The position numbers and the translations under genes are program-made. From Ridgeia piscesae (Eukaryota > Annelida > Polychaeta > Sabellida > Siboglinidae): a stretch of DNA of 64,000 bases. The notes under the pieces are model-generated. The model was not told the origin of the DNA. It did no database searches and worked only from the letters and a program-made list of their open reading frames with translations. Positions 17,901-28,900 of the stretch are shown here, in pieces (the first letter of the stretch is position 1; the number at the start of each line of letters is the position of its first letter). The stretch is taken from assembly GCA_025642075.2 (NCBI GenBank), contig JAODUO010000874.1, positions 106,001 to 170,000 of the forward strand. Direction: 5' to 3'.

Positions 17901-20404
17901 AGCAGTCACTGTGTAGTGTTGAATGGTCAAGCAGCAGTCACTGTGTAGAGTGTTGAATGGTCAAGCAGGAGTCACTGTGTAGAGTGTTGAATGGTCAAGC
18001 AGGAGTCACTGTGTAGAGTGTTGAATGGTCAAGCAGCAGTCACTGTGTAGTGTTGAATGGTCAAGCAGCAGTCACTGTGTAGAGTATTGAATAGTCTAGT
18101 TAGACCCACTTAATAGAGCGTTGAGTGGTCAAGATGGAGTAGCCACTTAATACAGTGTTGGGTGGACAAGCTGGGGCCACTGAATGGTGTTGAGTGGTCA
18201 AGCTGAGGCCACTGAATGGTGTTGAGTGGTCAAGCTGAGGCCACTGAATGGTGTTAAGTGGTCAAGCTGAGGCCACTGAATGCTGTTGAGTGGATAAGCT
18301 TGGGCCTCTGAATAGTGTGTTGAGTGGTCAATGTGGGGCCTCTGGACAGAAAGTTAAGTGGTCAAGTTAAGCTGAGGCCACTGACCGGTTGCTGGACCGA
18401 CACGCCTCCATGTTGTCTGGACACAGGTTCCACAGCCGGGTCAACTCTGAGTTGCCCATCTTGATGAGTTTGCCTCCACTGGCCTTGAGATCCTCCCCCA
18501 GGCTGCGCTTCTTCGCCCTGAGACCAACAGTGAACATGTAAGGACTGCGCCAGGCACATGTCTCAATGGTTGTTCTTACAGCTCAGATCACCATAAATCC
18601 ACATGGTTGGATCGGTATGAAAACACAATTTTTTTAAAGATTACAATGTTAATATTAAAATATGAACGTAGCCAATTTTTTTAGAGCATTCTATAAAATA
18701 CCTTTCAAGCTGTGCATCAGGTAACTAGAGTAAATCACTGTACATTCCAGATTGCACGCTGTGGTACTTGCCTGCCCGTCTGTGTCTTGGAGGGCGCTGG
18801 AGCTTTCTCCCTGACGTAGCTCGCACACCCATCATTCTTCCACACACTCCAGTTCTCTTCCCTTGACAGAATGTGCTGAATAACACAAGTCACTTATACA
18901 CACTCCAGTTCTCTCATTGTACAAGTCACTTATACACACTCCAGTTCTCTCATTGTACAAGTCACTTATACACACTCCAGTTCTCTCATTGTACAAGTCA
19001 CTTATACACACTCCATTCTCTCATTGTACAAGTCACTTACACACTCCAGTTCTCTCTCATTGTATAACACAAGTCATTTACACACACTCCATTTTTTTTA
19101 TACAACACAAGTCACTTATACAGTTATACACACTCCAGTTCTCTGTCATTGTACAAGTCACTTACACACTCCAGTTCTCTCTCATTGTATAACACAAGTC
19201 ATTTACACACACTCCATTTTTTTTATACAACACAAGTCACTTATACAGTTATACACACTCCAGTTCTCTGTCATTGTACAACACAAGTCACTTACACACT
19301 CCAGTTCTCTCTCATTGTATAACACAAATCACTTACACACACTCCAGTTTTCTCTCATCGTACAACAGAAACAACACAAGTCACTTACACACACTCCAGT
19401 TCTCTCTCATTGTACATCACAAGTCACACACACTCCAGTTCTCTCTCATTGTACAACACAAGTCACTTACACACACTCAAGTTCTCTCTCATTGTACAAC
19501 ACAAGTCACTTACACACACTCAAGTTCTCTCTCATTGTACAACACAAGTCACGTACACACACTCAAGTTCTCTCTCATTGTACAAACACAAGTCACTTAC
19601 ACACACTCAAGTTCTCTCTCATTGTACAACACAAGTAACTTACACACACTCAAGTTCTCTCTCATTGTACAACAGAAACAACACAAGTCACTTACACATA
19701 CTCCAGTTCTCTCTCGTTGTACAACACAAGTCACTTACACACACTCCAGTTCTCTCTCGCTGTACAACACAAGTCACTTACACACACTCCAGGTCTCTCT
19801 CGTTGTACAAAACAAGTCACTTACACACACTCCAGGTCTCTCTCGTTGTACAACACAAGTCACTTACACACAGTCCTGATCTCTCTCGTTGTACAAAACA
19901 AGTCACTTACACACAGTCCAGATCTCTCTCGTTGTACAACACAAGTCACTTACACACAGTCCAGATCTCTCTCGTTGTACAACACAAGTCACTTACACAC
20001 AGTCCAGATCTCTCTCGTTGTACAACACAAGTCACTTACACACAGTCCAGATCTCTCTCGTTGTACAACACAAGTCACTTACACACAGTCCAGATCTCTC
20101 TCGTTGTACAACACAAGTCACTTACACACAGTCCAGATCTCTCTCGTTGTACAACACAAGTCACTTACACACAGTCCAGATCTCTCTCGTTGTACAACAC
20201 AAGTCACTTACACACATCAGATCTCTCTCGTTGTACAACACAAGTCACTTACACACAGTCCAGATCTCTCTCGTTGTACAAAACAAGTCACTTACACACA
20301 CTCCAGTTCTCTCTCACTGCATAAATCAACCCGTTTATACATAAAATTATACTGGCTGAACCACAAGCCTTCTGAAGATTTTTTGAAATAAATATATATA
20401 TATC

Positions 20405-20464
<60 letters not shown>

Positions 20465-23174
20465 TCTGGCAAGACACAAACAAAACAAGAGAACATCAGC
20501 TATTCAAGAGATTCAAATGCTAATTGTTCAGCATGTCATTATGGCTCCTCCACTCATTCAACAGCAATCTCCACAGACACAGTCAAACAACAAGTGAAGC
20601 CACACATGCTGAAACGATTCAGTTCATTACACAACTTGCACCGAATGTTGACATCTATGTGATAACAGGCCAGTGTCTCTCACCTCTGTTGTCGTTGCGA
20701 ATGTGGCTCCATCTGGTGGTGTCTCACGTAGAATAGCGTAGACACGATCATTTGTCTTCTTCACCCAGCCTGCCTGCTCCTCCGCTAAGACTTGATTCGA
20801 ACTGAACATACACACATATAGCACGATGATTACACAACAACAGCATGGTTACACAACAGCATGATTACACAACATGATTACATAACAGCATGATTACACA
20901 TGATTACATAACAGCATGATTACATAACAACAGCACGATTACACAACAACAGCACGATTACACAACAACACCATGATTACACAACAACAACATGATTACA
21001 TAACAGCATGATTACACAACAACAGCACGATTACACAATAACAGCACAATTACACAACAACACCATGCTTACACAACAACAGCACAATTACACAACATGA
21101 TTACACAACATTATGATTACACAACAACAGCATGATTACACAACAACACCATGATTACACAACAACAGCACGATTACACAACAACATGATTACACAACAG
21201 CATGGTTATGCAATTACACACAAAACTTATATTCGGGTTAATACGCACAAGTACAACATGTGGAAACCTTCCAGAAACAGCTACATCAAAGCAACGACTC
21301 CAAAAGTCTACGGGAATGCAATATCATGAAGAATGCAGTAGACTAGACACAAGCCACAGTTAGTCCGGTGTTACGTCCCACCAGTAACCACAACTGATTA
21401 GGAAGAAATCATAGATCCATGTTACTATTAAACAGAAAATATACTCCACAAAAGAGCATTACATAGTCAATGAGACCTAGACACCCTATAACCACATTCC
21501 ATAAAAAAAAAACTCAAAACATATTTGTTTGAAACTGCTTTTCCACCATACATTTTTTCATCAGTTCCATGCTCCAATGACAACTTTTGTCTGTCCCCTT
21601 TTATGATTATACCAAATGATTTTATTTATTGCGTCTCTGAGCTTGACATTTCAAGGATATAGGTGTTATAGAAGTGCTACAAATATTACTATCATTAAAG
21701 GTGCACAGGACTGAGGAACCAATGAGTTGATATTCTTACAAGATACAACAAAGGTGTCAATGGAACGCATATATGTGCACACTTACTTCTTGAACTTGAC
21801 GGGAGCATTGAGGTACTGGAAGAGAATGAGGAACTGAACGAGGACCGAGCGACGGAAGTTACTGTCACTCAACTGTAGATCCAGCAGCTACAACAACACA
21901 CACAGCATCTCAAATTGTTGTCACTCCACTGTAGATCCAGCAGCTACAACAACACATACAGCATCTCAAGTTGTTGTCACTCAACTGTAGATCCAGCAGC
22001 TACAACAACACATACAGCATCTCAAGTTGTTGTAACTCAACTGTAGATCCAGCAGCTACAACAACACACACAGCATCTCAAGTTGTTGTCACTCAACTGT
22101 AGATCCAGCAGCTACAACAACACATACAGCATCTCAAGTTGTTGTAACTCAACTGTAGATCCAGCAGCTACAACAACACACACAGCATCTCAAATTGTTG
22201 TCACTCCACTGTAGATCCAGCAGCTACTACAACACACACAGCATCTCAAATTGTTGTCACTCAACTGTAGATCCAGCAGCTACAACAACACACACAGCAT
22301 CTCAAGTTGTTGTCACCCAATTGTAGATCCAATACAAGAATACTCCCGTGAACTACTCAGAGACACGAGTGGACTCAGCAACTACTCCCGTGAACTACTC
22401 AGAGACACGGGTGGACTCAGCAACTACTCCCGTGAACTACTCAGAGACACGGGTGGACTCAGCAACTACTCCTGTGAACTACTCAGAGACACGAGTGGAC
22501 TCAGCAACTACTCCTGTGAACTACTCAGAGACACGGGTGGACTCAGCAACTACTCCTGTGAACTACTCAGAGACACGGGTGGATTCAGCAACTACTCCTG
22601 TGAACTACTCAGAGACACGAGTGGACTCAGCAACTACTCCCGTGAACTACTCAGAGACACGGGTGGACTCAGCAACTACTCCTGTGAACTACTCAGAGAC
22701 ATGAGTGGACCCAGCAACTACTCCTGTGAACTACTCAGAGACACGGGTGGACTCAGCAACTACTCCTGTGAACTACTCAGAGACACGAGTGGACTCAGCA
22801 ACTACTCCTGTGAACTACTCAGAGACACGGGTGGACTCAGCAACTACTCCTGTGAACTACTCAGAGACATGAGTGGACTCAGCAACTACTCCTGTGAACT
22901 ATTCAGAGACACAGGTGGACTCAGCAACCACTCCTGTGAACTACTCGGAGACACGGGTGGACTCAGCAACTACTCCTGTGACCTGACACTCGGCCTCACC
23001 TTCTCACTGGTGAGGTACTTGGCAAAGTATGTCTGCTGCTGCGCCTGCGCTGGGGTCAAGTCTCTCTGCTTCAATGCCTTTTGGTCATCCAACTTGTAGC
23101 TCTCAAAACAACTTAACACCTCATCTGAAAACTAATAAAAAATATTGTTTAAAATATTATCATAATTCCTATTA

Positions 23175-23233
<59 letters not shown>

Positions 23234-23246
23234 GTATGTATGTATG

Positions 23247-23329
<83 letters not shown>

Positions 23330-25641
23330 ATAATATGTTGATATTTAGTTGTAAAATTCAAATGAATCACAAAACTAATAAGAAATAAAAATCATAAATA
23401 TTATTATTACATGGTGACACCATCATTAGTGTCACAGTTCCCTACTGTGGTACATGAAACACTCAGAAACGATTTCTTTTTTGTATTATCATTTGAAATA
23501 ATAAAATGTGTAGCGAAATAATTAGCATAGGCAACCACTTAAATTTACAGTTTAATGAAACTATACCATGTATCTCTTATATTGATCTACCCTTTTAATT
23601 TGTATTAATTCAAGTAAACATGAATGAATGTCAATAAATATTTCTTGACTAGCCACTGGATGACATTTCTAAACAGTCAGCATAACATCGATTAACTACT
23701 CATAAATATTATGCATATTAATTATGTATATGTTCTGCTAGAACATAAATTTTTTGTCATTTACATTTCAACAAAAAGATGAATTCTCACTCATTCAAAA
23801 CCAGTATAATGCTGTTTGTTTCCAATTGCTACTTAGCATCGAGTGTTCCATGGTTTTGCTCACTTACAGAGGCAAATGTCTTCCAGGCAACTTTCTCGTA
23901 GCACTGAACTGGTCGTCTAAAGTAGTCCTGAAGCTGCCAGAACTTGTGGTACAGATTGTAATCTATGGGAATGGCCCTGGAACAAAGTAACTATTTAAAA
24001 CAAAGGGCCCTTAAACAACACACATTGCTGGGGTAGTCACTGCCAGCTCACCATGACATCTAGGGATTCAATACCAGAAAACTCCTTTCCGTGTTTTATC
24101 AGAATTTATCAGTAAAATTAAACCGTATGCCCATCAAATCACACATGAACTAAAGATATACTGGAATTTAACAATAATTGAGCATGTATACTTTTGTATA
24201 TTTAAGTGTTTTATTTTCATATTATCAAGACTGAGGTATCAATAAACATGAACTGCACTTTCACTTTCTTTGACTTTCATCATTTTGAACTTACAATGAT
24301 GCAGCACCACAACCATGACCCACCCATGAAGAGTGTGACGATTACATTACGACACTGTGTTTTCTAATATTTACTCAAATTAATATTGCTATCATAACCG
24401 TCAAAATATCACATCCATCTACATAGCAAGTCTGTGTAAAGACAAATCAGTGAGAAAGGTAGATTTACTTGCTGTGTTATGGGAACTGCGACTCACCCAG
24501 ATAAGTCATCCATTTCACCTTCTTCCATGCTTTCATCCTTCTCCTCCACACTCTGAAATAACAAACAACTGAATTACATCACTGTTCAGCTTTCATCCTT
24601 CTCCTCCACACTCTCAAATAACAAACAACTGAATTACAACACTGTTCAGCTTTCATCCTTCTCCTCCACACTCTCAAATAACAAACAACTGAATTACAAC
24701 ACTGTTCAGCTTTCATCCTTCTCCTCCACACTCTCAAATAACAAACAACTGAGTTACAACTCTGTTCAGCTTTCATCCTTCTCCTCCACACTCTCAAATA
24801 ACAAACAACTGAATTACAACACTGTTCAGCTTTCATCCTTCTCCTCCACACTCTCAAATAACAAACAACTGAGTTACAACACTGTTCAGCTTTCATCCTT
24901 CTCCTCCACACTCTCAAATAACAAACAACTGAGTTACAACACTGTTCAGCTTTCATCCTTCTCCTCCACACTCTCAAATAACAAACAACTGAATTACAAC
25001 TCTGTTCTGCTTCATTAATCTATGCTTTATCAATGTCCTGTTTTCTTCCAACTATTGAAAACCAGTTGAGTATAACACAACTTCCTTGGCACCACACTGG
25101 GCATATGTGATAATAATAAAGAAATCTTACAGCGACAGAGCACTGGTGTCCACCACAGAGGCACTCATGGGACAGTATTTGACACGACTCAAACATGGGT
25201 TGAAATAAATACAATATATCAACATTCAACAGGCATGAGTGTCTCATATAATTTATGTATGACACACTGTGTTATATTATGAAATACAGGCTGTGTGGTT
25301 TATACTGGGTCATCTCTACTGCTGTATCCCAAGCTGCAGTGTTCAACTCACCAGCTTCCTGGCCTGGTCATAGTCCTCGGACTTTGTGTTGTACACGGTC
25401 ACATTGTCCAGGTGAAACTGACTCATCAGATTCAGACCTACACACAACACAGGCTGTCACAAATGTACACTGGGTTTTTTGGTCTTTCCCACCCCCCGGG
25501 GGAATTCCACACGGCACACCAAAAGCCCCGCCCACACAAAACACCCCAAAGTCCCGGCCCCAACACACCCCACAAGCCCGCCCACACACACACAAGCCCG
25601 CCCACACACACACACACCGCCCGCCCGCCCGCCCGCCCACA

Positions 25642-25681
<40 letters not shown>

Positions 25682-25926
25682 CACACACACACACACATAC
25701 ACACACACCCACACACTGCTTGTAATGCACTCTAGGTTACTCTTGCAGCATCAGGAAGCAGGTGATATCCTAAACAATGTATGTCTCACTCAAAGCAGGA
25801 TCAGTTAGAAGAATCAGATCAGAAAGTCAGATTTTCTTTCTTACATGTACTAGTTCAACAAAATGTATGGTTGGTCTGGTAACATTATTAATTAATTATA
25901 TATAATTAATTATTTAATAATGTGTA

Positions 25927-25963
<37 letters not shown>

Positions 25964-28900
25964 TATTAATATTCACATTGTAATTATTGTTCTCTTTGAT
26001 CTGAACACCTTTAGCTCATCTTGCCTGCCATCAGATGTAAGGATTGAAACAGGGATAAGAAAATGCTACTTGCCTGACTTCTCTGAGAGAGGGAACAGTG
26101 TGGCAAGAAAGAGTTGGATGCGACCAGAGAAGATCGTGTTCTGCGACTTGGACAGTCTCCGTACAATGTCTGCAAACAAACCAAACTTACTTGGATCAAA
26201 TATTGGAAGTCATTTTGCTCGTCGCTAGAAGTACTTTTAATACAGTTACGATTAGATTGTGGAAATAGTAAAGGAACTGAAAGAGTATCTTCGGTAACGG
26301 GCAATTATGATGATTTCTCTTCCCTGGCAAGACTTTGATTGTCTTAGATTTATTTATAATCAACTAGTTAGCTGGGTCTAGCCAAATGCTATTTCAGTAA
26401 CTACTTTTCAACTCACCTGTTGTTAGATGACAAAAAGACCTTAATTGTTTCTGTTGATGTTAGGCAGCTGTTCAGATGATCTCAGAATAAACAATTTTTC
26501 ATAGATTTGGTAACTTACTGCAAGAGACTTATTGATATCATAAAACGACAATGATGGGCTGACCCACCTAAAAATAGACATGGATGGGTTTGAATTGGCC
26601 AGTCCATCTATCCCATCCATGATAAATTTCAACCCATCCAAATACAACATTTTCAAATTTTACCCGTCCCCGGGAAGGGGAATGGGTTTCTATGTAAGGT
26701 CCTGACATGTTTCATTGTCTCAATAGTTCATTGTAAGTATTGTTACTTAATCAGTTAATGGCACAGTAAACTCACCATTACACATCCGAAGCAGGTAATT
26801 TTTACCAGCATTGTAAAACATCTCCTGTAAACAGACAGTGAATGTGTTTCAGAGGATACAGAGTTAATTTACCTTGCATGAATATTCAGGTACTACAGTG
26901 GCTGAGTGGTTTGAGATGTTGTTTCAATTTTTTTTAATACATTCACAAACAAAAACATTTGTTGGAAAATATAACCTATTTTTCAAGGTTATGTGAACAC
27001 AGTAATAACATGAAACAGGAGGGAAAACAACTAATGCTGAATCAATTTTCAAAACAGTTGACAAGCTCGACTTACCGATTTCCAAACACTGACATTTTCT
27101 TCAACAAATTTGAAAACATCTTCACATTTGTCGATGGTAATACTGTCAAAGAGGTCTGCCATCAAGTGGAATGGTATGGAAGGAGCACACAATTCTGCAA
27201 CAAAGTAACAATTGTCGTAAATCTGTGTTAAATTCACATTGTCATAGCATACTTTAAAAAAAACAATGTTGTAAAAACAATTTCATGAATAGTGAAAATA
27301 TTTCAACAGAAACCATTGGAGTTAGTTTTAAGTATTTTGAACAGACACAATTTTGTCATGTAAGTATTTGGTACGTCTTGTGAGCCTCATATTTAGTACT
27401 ACGAACTAATGTTGTGGCATGGAATTGCATTTTACTTGTAAGGAACACACTGTCACCAAAAATGTGGTTTAACAACTAGGATTAATACGAATTATTTCAA
27501 CGATCATAGTCCCCTATAAACCAGCATACAAACATGTAGGAAACATGGTGCATCTGATAGATGAATATCCATATATGTGATGCAAACATATTAGAGTTAC
27601 TGAACTTTGTTTATGATTATGCTACTAATCACGCTACTGGGATGTAGAAGAGTAAGTGTAGAGTTCATACCAGCTTTGACAGCCTCCACTGCTGTCTCAA
27701 TAAATACTCTATAGGTGGCAGTGTCTGTCCCACTCGACTGGAAACAAATCAATGATGTCACTGTTGTCGTCGTACAGTTCTTAATAACCTCCACATCTCT
27801 TTCTCTACTCAAACAACTACCAGTACATCTAGTTCTGCTAACAGAATAATAATTCAAAATGTTACTCTACTACAAAAAAGTGATAAATAATCAGAATAAT
27901 ACAAGATGTTTTATACTTACAATACAATGCTATTGTAAATTAAACATGTTTTAATTCTCAACAGTGAAATGTGTCAACACTGTTAATATCTAAAAAAAGT
28001 TCCTAATGCAACAAGTTTATTATTGTTGAAAGAGACAAATCACTTTGTTGTTATTCCTCAGACGCAGTATATTAGCAACAGGTTAGTGAAGTAGTGACAT
28101 GTCCCTGTGTGTCCTTGTAAATTTTGACAATCACATAACACTGCCTGATTAATACATTAGTTTGTTCTCATACAAAAAATACGAATGAACACGCATGCAT
28201 GTTGCATTCACAGCAAAAGTGGTACTTTGAGTGACTTACTATGAGCCTGGTGAGCTCATCGCGAAACACCTGGTCTAGTGTTGCCTTCTTCTCAATGTCA
28301 CTGAAAGCAACAAAGACACACAACTGTGAATATGCAAATACGATCATGGATACACAGTTCTTCACATATTTCCAAGCTGACAGTCATTCAAGAATCACAA
28401 CCAAATGTTTGAACTACATTAAATGTAAAGTCAGCATTCAAGATTTTAAGATTAACATGAAAATCCTTGTATGGTCACTGCTTGTTATTTTGAATGATGC
28501 CTTCTATTTGGCAGTAAAAAAGAGTGGCACCATAATTAAAAATCTTCTAATACCATGTTCTTACTTCTAGCACTTGTTATCTTACTTTTGAATTTAAACT
28601 AATACATACACATAAAAGCTTCTCAAAGGTCCATATGAAGTCACTTCAATTACTTTAGTACCCTGTTGACCTTCTTGTGAAGTGATTTTTTTATCAAAAT
28701 AAAAAATATTCCAGGAAACTTTTGACAGTAAATTTTTTGGGTCATTTTTTAATCTTCTGATTCTAGGGCCAGTAGATAAAACAATGTTAATGTGAGTAAT
28801 TGCACATCAACATAGTTCAACTTGAACAACCCAGTCTGTCTCACACTACACAGGTCAACATAGTACAACTTGGATAAACCAATGTAGGACCAACCTTCCT

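Noticed and set aside
17375..18090. CRISPR-like regular repeat pattern
   Set aside because: Units are contiguous with no variable spacers, and the genome is clearly animal.
22251..23099. 282-codon frame with [14 protein letters not shown] repeats
   Set aside because: 42-bp array in THOC1 intron 11 on the opposite strand, running through the antisense of exon 11.
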